Shown here: positions 17,600-25,442 of the stretch, in pieces
Layout: the number at the start of each line of letters is the position of its first letter
How positions within the stretch are numbered: the stretch's first letter is position 1
From: Poindextera sp036272595
Lineage (GTDB): Bacteria; Pseudomonadota; Alphaproteobacteria; Caulobacterales; Caulobacteraceae
Direction: 5' to 3'
NCBI GenBank assembly: GCA_036272595.1
Contig: DATAYM010000005.1
Coordinates: forward strand, 1-64,000
Length of the DNA stretch: 64,000 nt
Position numbers and translations under genes: made by a program
Notes under the pieces: model-generated
The model's database searches: none
Seen by the model: the letters and a program-made list of their open reading frames with translations, nothing else
Told to the model about the DNA's origin: nothing

Positions 17600-18306
17600 G
17601 CGCCATAGCCTTCGCGCGCAGCGGCTGCGGCGGGGTGGTCGCCCGCGTCGGCGAGGCCGAGGCGCTGCTGCGCGCCGCCGGCGCCCTCTGGCTGGCCGCG
17701 GCGCGGACCCTGGTGGTCGCCGACCTGCACTTCGAGAAGGGCTCGGCCTATGCCGCCCGCGGCCAGATGCTGCCGCCCTACGACACGGCTGAGACCTTGC
17801 GCCGGCTGGCGGCCGAGGTGGAGGCGCTGGCGCCGGCCACGGTGGTCTTCCTGGGCGACAGCTTCCACGACGGCCACGGCGAGGCGCGCATGGCCAGGCC
17901 CTACGCCGAGGCCCTGGTCGCCCTGGCCCGCGGCCGCACCCTGGTCTGGGTGGTCGGCAACCACGACGTCGACGGACCGGCCAACCTGCCGGGCGAGGTG
18001 GTTGAGACGCTGCGGATCGAGGGCCTGACCCTGCGCCACGAACCCGAGGCCGGCGCCCAGGACGGCGAGGCGGCCGGCCACCTGCACCCATGCGCGCGGG
18101 TCTCCGGACCCGGGCGCTCGGTGCGCCGCTCCTGCTTCGTCACCGACGGGCGGCGGATTGTGCTGCCGGCCTTCGGCGCCTATGCCGGCGGCCTCAATGT
18201 GCGCGACAAGGCCTTCGCGGCCCTCTTCGCCGTCCCGCCGCTCGCCGTCGCCCTCGGCCCACGTCACGCCCAGCCGATCGGCTGGCGGCGGTTGGTGGGC
18301 GACTAG
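17596..18306 (+). CDS. pdeM: Ligase-associated DNA-damage-response phosphoesterase/endonuclease PdeM
   Basis: A calcineurin-like metallophosphoesterase of 236 residues. Metal-ligand motifs are all present: DLHFEKG (43-49), GDSFHD (87-92), GNHD (121-124) and GHLHP (161-165). The opening and the LHFEKGS(A/S) signature match PdeM, which works with the Lhr-type helicase in DNA repair. It starts inside the helicase stop codon. No features of secretion are visible. It converges on a YCII-type gene four bases away. Confidence 0.92.
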   Translation: MSAIAFARSGCGGVVARVGEAEALLRAAGALWLAAARTLVVADLHFEKGSAYAARGQMLPPYDTAETLRRLAAEVEALAPATVVFLGDSFHDGHGEARMARPYAEALVALARGRTLVWVVGNHDVDGPANLPGEVVETLRIEGLTLRHEPEAGAQDGEAAGHLHPCARVSGPGRSVRRSCFVTDGRRIVLPAFGAYAGGLNVRDKAFAALFAVPPLAVALGPRHAQPIGWRRLVGD

Positions 18307-18309
18307 CGT

Positions 18310-18663
18310 TCAGCGTGGCGGCATGTCCATCAGCTGGATGATCTCCGAGCGACCGTCGCCGGCCAGGCGCAGGAACTGCTTGATGGTCTTCGCCAGCTCC
18401 GCCTTGTTGGGAGCCTCCAGGATGGCGTAGCCGGAGGCGTCCAGCAGCATGGACTCGCCGGCGGGATTGTCCTCGACGGTGAACTTGCCGTCCTTCAGCG
18501 TCGCGCGCATGCCGCCGGTCTGGCGCTTCAGCAGGCCGCCGGTGTCGATCAGCACGCCCGACTTGAAGCCCTCCTCCATGAAGGCGCCCATGGCCGCCAT
18601 GTGCTCGGGATCGGGCGGCCCGCCGGCGTTGACCGCGGGGGTATAGAGGCTGAGGAAGCGCAT
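18310..18663 (-). CDS. YCII/DGPF-domain protein
   Basis: The 117-residue product begins MRFLSLYTP and contains the PPDPEHMAAMGAFMEEGFKS and VLIDTGGL segments typical of the small alpha/beta YCII-related (DGPF) family. These dimeric ferredoxin-like proteins often accompany sigma factors or dioxygenases; their activity is mostly unknown. ATG 18663 is preceded by AGGAGA at good spacing, so I prefer it over the upstream ATG at 18693. The stop lies three bases beyond the convergent pdeM stop. Confidence 0.82.
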   Translation of the reverse strand: MRFLSLYTPAVNAGGPPDPEHMAAMGAFMEEGFKSGVLIDTGGLLKRQTGGMRATLKDGKFTVEDNPAGESMLLDASGYAILEAPNKAELAKTIKQFLRLAGDGRSEIIQLMDMPPR

Positions 18664-18732
18664 GATGGTCTCCTGGTTGGGATGTGACCCCACAAGGACG
18701 AACGGACGCGGCGCGATCCGACAGGTCGGCGA

Positions 18733-19629
18733 TCACGCCTTCGCCGCGCGCCGGATCCGCTCGGACACCGCGTCGTAAAGCTCCGCGCCCCAGCCGGAAG
18801 CGGCCGTCTCGCCGAGAGCGAACTGCGGCGGGACCGCTTCCGGACCTTCGCCCGGTGGCAGCGGCGGGGAGAAGTAGCCGAGCGCATAGCTGCCCATGGA
18901 ATAGCCCAGCAGCGCCTGCAGCTTCGGATCCAGGGTGCGGGCGATGGCCGGCGGACAGGACAGGTACTGGTTCTCCTCCTGGCGCAGCCAGCCGAGGCAA
19001 TAGGTCAGGTTGATGCCGACCCGATCCTGGTCGGTGCGGTTCTCGCCGCCGGCGTGGATCACCGAACCGGAATAGACCAGCACCGAGCCCCGCTCCATTT
19101 CCGCATAGCCGAGATCCTCCGGCGTTGCGCGCCGCTCCTCCGGCCAGGACGGACTGCCCGGGACCACCTGGGTCGCGCCGTTGGCCTCGGTGAAGTCGGT
19201 CATCGCCCAGATGGTGTTCAACTGCGGCTCGACGCCTTTCAGGTAGCCGCCCCAGGCCAGGCGATCGCGGTGCAGCGGCTGGCGCGGCTGGCCGGGGCGG
19301 ATGCGGATCACCTGGGTCAGGTGCAGCTGGTAGCGGTCGCAGGCCGGCAACAGGAAGGCGTCGCAGGCCGCCAGGATGGTCGGGTGCATGATCAGCGCGC
19401 GGCAGGCCGGCGAGCGGGCGACCAGGGCGCCGGTGCGGGTGGTCTGGAAGCCGGTGAACGGATCGCCGCCGTTCCGGGTCGCCGCGACGAACGGATCGAT
19501 CTCGGCCGCGACCGCGTCGGCCTGGGCCGGGCTCAGCACACGATCGAGGATCAGCGCCCCGTCGGCGCCCAGGGTTTCGGCGATCGCCTCGGCGGACGCA
19601 TCGGCCGGCAGGTGTTTGAGGCTCGGCAT
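18733..19629 (-). CDS. Phytanoyl-CoA dioxygenase family protein
   Basis: A 298-residue Fe(II)/2-oxoglutarate-dependent dioxygenase-like protein. The HxD metal motif appears in QPLHRDRLAWGG and the distal histidine in SVIHAGGENRT; an arginine for 2-oxoglutarate follows in QDRVGINLTY. Family members hydroxylate acyl-CoAs or small lipid-like substrates; the substrate here is not predictable. The start at ATG 19629 gives a clean N-terminus (MPSLKHLP). It is divergent from the MarR gene, and an operator-like palindrome lies in the 112-base gap. Confidence 0.87.
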   Translation of the reverse strand: MPSLKHLPADASAEAIAETLGADGALILDRVLSPAQADAVAAEIDPFVAATRNGGDPFTGFQTTRTGALVARSPACRALIMHPTILAACDAFLLPACDRYQLHLTQVIRIRPGQPRQPLHRDRLAWGGYLKGVEPQLNTIWAMTDFTEANGATQVVPGSPSWPEERRATPEDLGYAEMERGSVLVYSGSVIHAGGENRTDQDRVGINLTYCLGWLRQEENQYLSCPPAIARTLDPKLQALLGYSMGSYALGYFSPPLPPGEGPEAVPPQFALGETAASGWGAELYDAVSERIRRAAKA

Positions 19630-19719
19630 CGTTCGTCTCCGCTCGCTCCGCCGGACTTCAGGTCCTCGCCGAGCCCGCGTCAAGGGCGGGCGCTCCCAGG
19701 CAGGTCCTTGACACATTAG

Positions 19720-19731
19720 GTTGATATCAAC
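19720..19731. promoter_or_regulatory. Candidate MarR operator, GTTGATATCAAC
   Basis: A perfect 12-base palindrome lies 11 bases before the MarR-family ATG, in the gap shared with the divergent dioxygenase gene. A TTGACA -35-like hexamer lies just upstream at 19708-19713. Its position suggests autoregulation; binding is inferred. Confidence 0.55.
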
Positions 19732-19741
19732 ACAAGACGGC

Positions 19742-20245
19742 ATGGCCGACGCGTCCGCCGTACCGTTCGAAACCACCGCCCACGTGCGCGACGCCTGCCT
19801 TTGCCTGCACACCCAGCGGGCGGCGCGGGCGCTGGCGCGGCGGTTCGACGAGGCGCTGAGGCCCGCCGCCCTGACCAACGAACAGTTCTCGCTGCTGATG
19901 GCGCTGAACCGGCCGCAGGCGGCGTCGATGGGCGAGGTCGCCACCCTGCTGGGCGTCGATCGCACGACGCTCACCGCCGCGGTGAAGCCGCTGCTGCGGC
20001 GCGGCCTCGCGGAGGTCGGCGTCGACGCCAGGGACAGCCGGGTGCGCCGCATCTGGCTGACCGCCGAGGGTCACGACTGCCTGACCGCGGCCATGCCGCT
20101 CTGGACCGGGGCCCACGCCGCCCTGGAGGCGGAACTGGGCGATGCCGACCCCGGCCGCCTGCGCCGCGACCTCAAGGTCCTTTCGGGGTCTGGCGGGCCG
20201 GCGCCGGCGTCCGATCTTTGCGAAGTCGAGGAGCAAACCCCATGA
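19742..20245 (+). CDS. MarR family transcriptional regulator
   Basis: The 167-residue protein has the MarR winged-helix layout: dimerisation helices, TNEQFSLLMAL, the recognition region MGEVATLLGVDRTTLTAAVKPL, and a wing with DARDSRVRRIWLTAEG. MarR proteins usually repress a neighbouring operon and respond to small ligands. It overlaps the following GST gene as ATGA, and a perfect palindrome lies just before the start. A TTG at 19721 lies inside that palindrome, so ATG 19742 is preferred. Confidence 0.88.
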   Translation: MADASAVPFETTAHVRDACLCLHTQRAARALARRFDEALRPAALTNEQFSLLMALNRPQAASMGEVATLLGVDRTTLTAAVKPLLRRGLAEVGVDARDSRVRRIWLTAEGHDCLTAAMPLWTGAHAALEAELGDADPGRLRRDLKVLSGSGGPAPASDLCEVEEQTP

Positions 20246-20886
20246 CCGCCCAGGTTTCCGCCTTCCGCTGGGTCCCGCCCTTCGCTCAAGGCTTTGTCCG
20301 CGACCTGCGCGTCCGTTGGGCGCTGGAGGAGGCCGGCCGCCCTTACGAAGCCGTGCTGATCGATCTGCAGCGTCCCGACGACTATCGCCAGTGGCAGCCG
20401 TTCGACCAGGTGCCGGCCTATCGCGACGAGGCGGTCGAGATGTTCGAGTCGGGCGCCATCGTGCTGCACATCGCCGAGAAATCCGAGGCTCTGGCCCCGC
20501 GCGACCCGGCCGGTCGGGCGCGGATGACCACCTGGGTGATCGCGGCGTTGAATTCGATCGAGCCTTATGCCCAGGGCTATCTGGAGCTGGACAACTTCCA
20601 CGCCGGCGAGGCCTGGGTCGAGGAGCGCCGCCCGCAGGCCCTGGCCCGGCTGACGGCGCGGCTGGAGAAGCTGTCGGCCTGGCTGGACGGCAAGGACTAC
20701 CTGGAAGGCCGCTTCACCGCCGGCGACCTGGTCATGGCCATGGTGCTGCGCGAACTGGTGGAGTCCGGGGTGCTGGCGCGGTTTCCGGTGCTCGAAGCCT
20801 ATACGCGCCGATGCGAAGCCCGCCCGGCCTTCGCCCGCGCCCTGGAGGCGCAGATGCAGACCTTCCGCGAGAACGCGCCGGCGTGA
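20242..20886 (+). CDS. Glutathione S-transferase family protein
   Basis: The 214-residue product has a thioredoxin-like N-terminal domain (RVRWALEEAGRPYEAVLIDL, QVPAYRDEAVEMFESGAIV; the ESGAI motif binds the gamma-glutamyl group) and an all-helical C-terminal domain with the YLEGRFTAGDLVMA N-capping segment. It likely conjugates or reduces electrophiles with glutathione in the cytosol. Translation is coupled to the MarR gene by a four-base overlap, so the MarR protein probably controls it. The long upstream open frame is a shadow of marR. Confidence 0.88.
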   Translation: MTAQVSAFRWVPPFAQGFVRDLRVRWALEEAGRPYEAVLIDLQRPDDYRQWQPFDQVPAYRDEAVEMFESGAIVLHIAEKSEALAPRDPAGRARMTTWVIAALNSIEPYAQGYLELDNFHAGEAWVEERRPQALARLTARLEKLSAWLDGKDYLEGRFTAGDLVMAMVLRELVESGVLARFPVLEAYTRRCEARPAFARALEAQMQTFRENAPA

Positions 20887-20895
20887 TCGGCGGCC

Positions 20896-22128
20896 CTAGC
20901 CGCCGGGGACGATGGCGCCGGCCAGCAGCTTCTGGGTCAGCTGCTGCGGGTTGGTCAGGTCCATGATCATGGAAAGCCGCTGGATCATGCCGACGAAGAT
21001 CAGGTCGTTCTCTGGATCGACCCAGAACCAGGTCCCGGCCGCGCCGTCCCACTCGTAGGTTCCCTGGCCCACCGGCAGCCCGGCCTTGGCCGGATCGGTG
21101 AACACCGCGCCGTTGAAGCCGTAGCCGAAGCCCGGCCGGATCGCCATGGCGCCGACGCCGAAACCGCCGTTGATCAGCGCGTCCGACAGGTGGTTGGCGG
21201 TCATCAGCGCCACCGCCTCCGGCGACAGGATCCGCGCCCCGTCCAACTCGCCCTTGTCGAGCAGCATCTGGGCGAAGCGGGCATAGTCGCCGAGGGTCGA
21301 GGCCAGGCCGCCGCCGCCGGAGGGCATGTTGGTGGGCTTCAGCACGTCGCTGCCCATCGGCGACCGGTCGAGCGGGACGAGGCCCTTGGTGCGGCTGATG
21401 CGATAAAGGGTGGCGAGCCGGCCGAGCTTCTCCGGCGGCACGTGAAAGCTGGTGTCGACCATCGCCAGCGGCTCGAAGATCCGCGTGCGCATGAAATCCT
21501 GCAGGCTCTGGCCGCTCAGCGCCTCGACGACGGCCCCCTGGACGTCCATGGAGAGGCTGTAGAGCCACCTGCTGCCCGGCTGGTAGACCAGCGGCGTGCG
21601 CCCGACCCGCTCGGCGAACACCGCCAGCGAACTGGAGCCCCAGACATCGGCTTGCTTGTAGGGCTCGTCATAGGCCTCGTCGCTGCGGCCATAGCTCAGC
21701 CCGGCGGTGTGGGTCATCAGCTCGGCCATGGTCGGCGCGTGGTCGGCGGGTACGGTCCTGACCCTCCCGTCCGCGTCCAGGCCGTCGAACACCCGGGGGT
21801 CGGCGAAGGCCGGCAGGTGCTTGGCGATCGGGTCTTCCGGCCGCCACAGGCCCTGGTCCCACAGGATCATCATGGCGACGGCGGTGACCGGCTTGGTCAT
21901 CGAATAGATGCGGAAGATGGTGTCGGTGGAAAGCCTGGTCCTGGCGTCGAGGCTGTCGAGGCCGAGGACGCTGCGCCGCGCCACACGCCCGTGCCGCGCC
22001 ACCAGGGTCACCGCCCCGGCCAGCTCGGCCTTGTCGATCAACCCCTGCAGGCCGGCGTCGACACCGTCCAGTCCCGCCGCCGTGAGGCCGACCGCCTCGG
22101 GTCTCGCGTCTTCCAGATTCCGCGCCAT
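20896..22128 (-). CDS. Serine hydrolase, class C beta-lactamase-like
   Basis: The 410-residue protein carries the S-x-x-K motif SMTK (76-79) in RIYSMTKPVTAVAMM and a YSLS motif for the second catalytic tyrosine. These define the beta-lactamase/esterase/D-peptidase fold. No signal peptide is evident, which favours an esterase-like role over periplasmic beta-lactamase activity. It runs toward the GST gene with a 9-base gap between stops. Substrate unknown. Confidence 0.88.
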   Translation of the reverse strand: MARNLEDARPEAVGLTAAGLDGVDAGLQGLIDKAELAGAVTLVARHGRVARRSVLGLDSLDARTRLSTDTIFRIYSMTKPVTAVAMMILWDQGLWRPEDPIAKHLPAFADPRVFDGLDADGRVRTVPADHAPTMAELMTHTAGLSYGRSDEAYDEPYKQADVWGSSSLAVFAERVGRTPLVYQPGSRWLYSLSMDVQGAVVEALSGQSLQDFMRTRIFEPLAMVDTSFHVPPEKLGRLATLYRISRTKGLVPLDRSPMGSDVLKPTNMPSGGGGLASTLGDYARFAQMLLDKGELDGARILSPEAVALMTANHLSDALINGGFGVGAMAIRPGFGYGFNGAVFTDPAKAGLPVGQGTYEWDGAAGTWFWVDPENDLIFVGMIQRLSMIMDLTNPQQLTQKLLAGAIVPGG

Positions 22129-22307
22129 CGATCGCTCCCTGACCGGCGTCGAACGCGCCGCGGCGCGACCTTGCCGATGCGCGGGGCCCCGGGCAAGTCA
22201 GACAGAACATCGATCACCCAATGCCCGGCGCCCCTGGCCAAAGCCGGCCGGCGGCGCCACATCGTCTGGGACGCGTGGCCGATCCACCAGCCCTTGGAGC
22301 TCAATGC

Positions 22308-23165
22308 ATGACCGAAACCACCGAATACGTCCCGCCCAAGGTCTGGACCTGGAACAAGGAGAACGGCGGTCGCTTCGCCAACATCAACCGGCCGATCGCC
22401 GGGCCGACCCACGACAAGGAACTGCCGGTCGGCAAACATCCCCTGCAGCTCTATTCCCTGGCGACGCCGAACGGCGTCAAGGTCACGGTGATGCTGGAGG
22501 AACTGCTGGCGCTGGGCCACAAGGGCGCCGAGTACGACGCCTGGATGATCCGCATCAACGAGGGCGACCAGTTCGGCTCCGGCTTCGTCGCCGCCAACCC
22601 CAATTCCAAGATCCCCGCCCTGGTCGACCGCAGCGGGCCCAAGCCGATCCGGGTGTTCGAATCCGGCGCCATCCTGGTGCACCTGGCCGAGACGTTCGGC
22701 GCCTTCCTGCCCACCGAACCGGCGGAGCGGGCCGAGACCCTGTCGTGGCTGTTCTGGCAGATGGGCAGCGCGCCCTATCTGGGCGGCGGTTTCGGCCATT
22801 TCTACGCCTATGCGCCGTTCAAGATCGAATACGCCATCGATCGGTTCGCCATGGAGGTGAAGCGCCAGATGGACGTGCTCGACCGGCGACTGGCGGAGAG
22901 CGAATACCTGGGCGGCGCGGACTATACGATCGCCGACATCGCCGTCTGGCCCTGGTACGGCGGCCTGGCCAAGGGCGCCCTCTATGGCGCCGGCGAGTTC
23001 CTGCAGGTGCAGGAGTACAAGAACCTGCTGCGCTGGACCGACGCCATCGGCGCGCGCCCGGCGGTGCAGCGCGGCCGGCGGGTCAACGCCGGCTGGGGCG
23101 AGAACCCGCTGCCCGAACGCCATGACGCCAGCGACTTCGACGCCAAGGCCGAGGAAACGGTTTAG
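22308..23165 (+). CDS. yghU: Glutathione-dependent disulfide-bond oxidoreductase, YghU-like
   Basis: A 285-residue GST-superfamily protein with the YghU/Ure2p-like N-terminal lead (VPPKVWTWNKENGG, FANINRPIAG), the thioredoxin-like domain (LYSLATPNGVKVTVMLEELL, VAANPNSKIPALVD, FESGAILVHLAE) and a helical C-terminal domain (YTIADIAVWPWYGG). E. coli YghU reduces disulfides using two glutathiones. The ATG at 22308 is directly before the conserved lead. The 3' end overlaps the start of a secreted glycosidase-like gene by 44 bases. Confidence 0.92.
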   Translation: MTETTEYVPPKVWTWNKENGGRFANINRPIAGPTHDKELPVGKHPLQLYSLATPNGVKVTVMLEELLALGHKGAEYDAWMIRINEGDQFGSGFVAANPNSKIPALVDRSGPKPIRVFESGAILVHLAETFGAFLPTEPAERAETLSWLFWQMGSAPYLGGGFGHFYAYAPFKIEYAIDRFAMEVKRQMDVLDRRLAESEYLGGADYTIADIAVWPWYGGLAKGALYGAGEFLQVQEYKNLLRWTDAIGARPAVQRGRRVNAGWGENPLPERHDASDFDAKAEETV

Positions 23166-25236
23166 GCCGCGCCCCCGGGCGTGGGCGGCGGCGCTCGCCG
23201 GCGCCGTCCTGGCGCTCGCGCCCGGCGGCGGCCCGCGCGCGGCCGAACCGTCCGGCGATCCGGGCGGCCTCCGGTATGGGGTCGATGACGGGCCCTATCT
23301 GAACCGGTTCGTGCGGCAGGGGCCGGTGGCGGCGCACCTCGTGCTGCGATCGGGCCGCGATCCCCGCATCCTCGTGGCCTTTCCCGCCGGCGACAGCGGC
23401 GTCGGACTCTGGTTCGGCCACCGGGGCGCGCCGATGGCCTGGAGTCTGACCGCGCCACCGACGCCGATCAGTCTCGCGGACGCCAAGGGCCGGCCGCTCC
23501 ATGGGGTCAGCTTCGCGCTCGAGGCCAGGGCCGACGCCCTGCGGCCGGTTCGCGCGCTTTTGTCGTCGGTGCGGGTGCTGCGCGACTATCCGGACCTACA
23601 CGGCCTGCCGCCGGCGCTGTTGATCGACCCCGCCGCGCGGAGCGACACCCTGACATGGGCCCGCGACCGGCTCGACGGCGCGCCGGGATATCGGCTGGCG
23701 GTGCAGGTGATCCACGGATCGCTGCGCGACGGGCGCATGGTCGCCGCTGCCGACGGGCGGATCGGCCTGCGCATCCAGGCGCTGAGCGGCGAGGCGCCGC
23801 TCACCCCCTTGGGCGGCGCCGACCTCATGAACTCCGCAGCGGCGAGCGACCCCGCCGCCCGCAACGCGCTCAGCTTCCTCAGCTATCGGGAGAAGTTCCT
23901 GGCCGGCTCCTGGCGGTTCGACACCTATTTCGGCCGGGACACCCTGATGACGCTCGAGCTGCTGACGCCGGTTCTGCAGCCGGCCGCGGTCGAGGACGGG
24001 CTCGGCGCGGTGGTCTCGCGGCTGGCGCCGGACGGCGAGGTGGCCCACGAGGAATCCATCGGCGAGTTCGCCATCCTCGCCCACCTCAAGGCCGGCCAGC
24101 CGCCGAGCGACGCGCCGGTGTTCGACTACGGCATGATCGACAGCTCCTACATGCTGGCGCCGGTGGCGGCGGACTGGCTGGTCGACGATCCGCGTGGCCG
24201 CGGCCGGGCGGCCGCCTATCTCGCCGCGCCGGACGGCCGGGCGGGGAACCCGTCGGAGCGCGTCGGCGCCGCCCTGGTGCGCAACTTCCGCTTCGTCGTC
24301 GCCCAGACCCGCCCGTTCGCCAGCCAACCGCGCGTCGACCGCCTGCTGGCCCTGAAGCCGGGCCACGTCGCCGGCCAGTGGCGCGACAGCCCGAACGGCC
24401 TTGGCGGCGGCCGCTACCCCTACGACGTCAACCTTGTCTTCGCGCCGGCGGCGCTTTCGGCCATCGGCCGGATCGAGGCGGCCGGCCTGCTCGCCCCTTA
24501 CGAGACCGCCGGGGATCGCACGGCCTTCCGCGCCGCCGAACGGACGGCCGCGGTGTGGCGCGCCAGGGCGCCCGGCTATTTCACGGTGCGGATCGGAGCA
24601 GCCGCGGCGCGCCGGATGGTCGCGGCCTATGCCCGGGACCAGGGCGTCCCGGCTTCGCCAGCCCTGGCCGCGCTCGGGCAAGCCGCGCTCGCCTTTCCCG
24701 CCCTTGCCCTGGACGCCGGCGGCGCGCCGATCCCGATCCTCCACTCGGACGAGGGCTTCGATCTTCTGTTCGGCCGTCCGGACGCGCGCGGCCTCTCCCA
24801 GGAGGTCGAGGCGATGATGCGGCCATTTCCGGCCGGCCTGATGACCGATGTCGGCCTGCTGGTCGCCGATCCGGTCTTCGCCTCGCCGACGAAGCGGGCG
24901 GCCTTCACCCGGGGCGATTATCACGGCGAGGTGGTCTGGTCGTGGCAGCAGGCCGTGCTGGCGGCGGGCCTGGAACGGCAGTTGCGGCGCACCGACCTGC
25001 CGCCGGCCGTCCGGGCGAGGCTTCGCGCGGCCCAGGCGCGGCTGTGGAGCGCGATCGAGGCGACCCGCCCGGCGGCCAATTCCGAACTCTGGTCCTGGAC
25101 CTGGTCCGGCGGCCGCTACCGAACTGCGCCCTTCGGCGCCGGCAAGGCCGGGTCGGAGGAAGCCGACGCCGCCCAGCTTTGGAGCACCGTCTATCTCGCG
25201 GTCAGGCCGCCGCCACGGGCTGCGTCCCGGCCCTGA
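23122..25236 (+). CDS. Secreted six-hairpin-glycosidase-like protein
   Basis: The 704-residue product starts with an arginine-rich n-region and a hydrophobic stretch (AWAAALAGAVLALAPGGG) ending RAAEPSG, a clear signal peptide. The mature part has a beta-rich first third. An (alpha/alpha)-barrel-like region follows: WRFDTYFGRDTLMTLELL, AHEESIGEFAILAHL, DSSYMLAPVAADWL and WSWQQAVLAAGLERQL. The FGRDT segment with helices is typical of six-hairpin glycosidases and glycogen-debranching-like enzymes. Family and substrate are uncertain. The only reasonable start codon, ATG 23122, lies within the end of the yghU-like gene in another frame. Confidence 0.75.
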   Translation: MTPATSTPRPRKRFRPRPRAWAAALAGAVLALAPGGGPRAAEPSGDPGGLRYGVDDGPYLNRFVRQGPVAAHLVLRSGRDPRILVAFPAGDSGVGLWFGHRGAPMAWSLTAPPTPISLADAKGRPLHGVSFALEARADALRPVRALLSSVRVLRDYPDLHGLPPALLIDPAARSDTLTWARDRLDGAPGYRLAVQVIHGSLRDGRMVAAADGRIGLRIQALSGEAPLTPLGGADLMNSAAASDPAARNALSFLSYREKFLAGSWRFDTYFGRDTLMTLELLTPVLQPAAVEDGLGAVVSRLAPDGEVAHEESIGEFAILAHLKAGQPPSDAPVFDYGMIDSSYMLAPVAADWLVDDPRGRGRAAAYLAAPDGRAGNPSERVGAALVRNFRFVVAQTRPFASQPRVDRLLALKPGHVAGQWRDSPNGLGGGRYPYDVNLVFAPAALSAIGRIEAAGLLAPYETAGDRTAFRAAERTAAVWRARAPGYFTVRIGAAAARRMVAAYARDQGVPASPALAALGQAALAFPALALDAGGAPIPILHSDEGFDLLFGRPDARGLSQEVEAMMRPFPAGLMTDVGLLVADPVFASPTKRAAFTRGDYHGEVVWSWQQAVLAAGLERQLRRTDLPPAVRARLRAAQARLWSAIEATRPAANSELWSWTWSGGRYRTAPFGAGKAGSEEADAAQLWSTVYLAVRPPPRAASRP

Positions 25237-25442
25237 CGCGCCGCGATCGCCATGTCCCTGTCATCGGCGTGCAATCGATCGGCCGACACCTTTTGTCGCA
25301 CCCCTCTTTGACTCACAAAATCTTTACTCAAGTCAAATTAACGTTCGATCTATGGTATTTCTAGAGCAGACAGTAAATCGTTACTCATAGTTACTGGCCG
25401 TTTACGACACGTCCGGACGCGGTCCGGCCTTCGCGGGGGCGA
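25237..25442. other. A+T-rich intergenic region, probable promoter of the next gene
   Basis: This 206-base gap holds no gene. Bases 25300-25400 are unusually A+T-rich for the window. TTGACT at 25308-25313 could be a -35 element, but no good -10 follows at 16-18 bases. TTACTCA recurs at 25324 and 25381. Confidence 0.4.
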
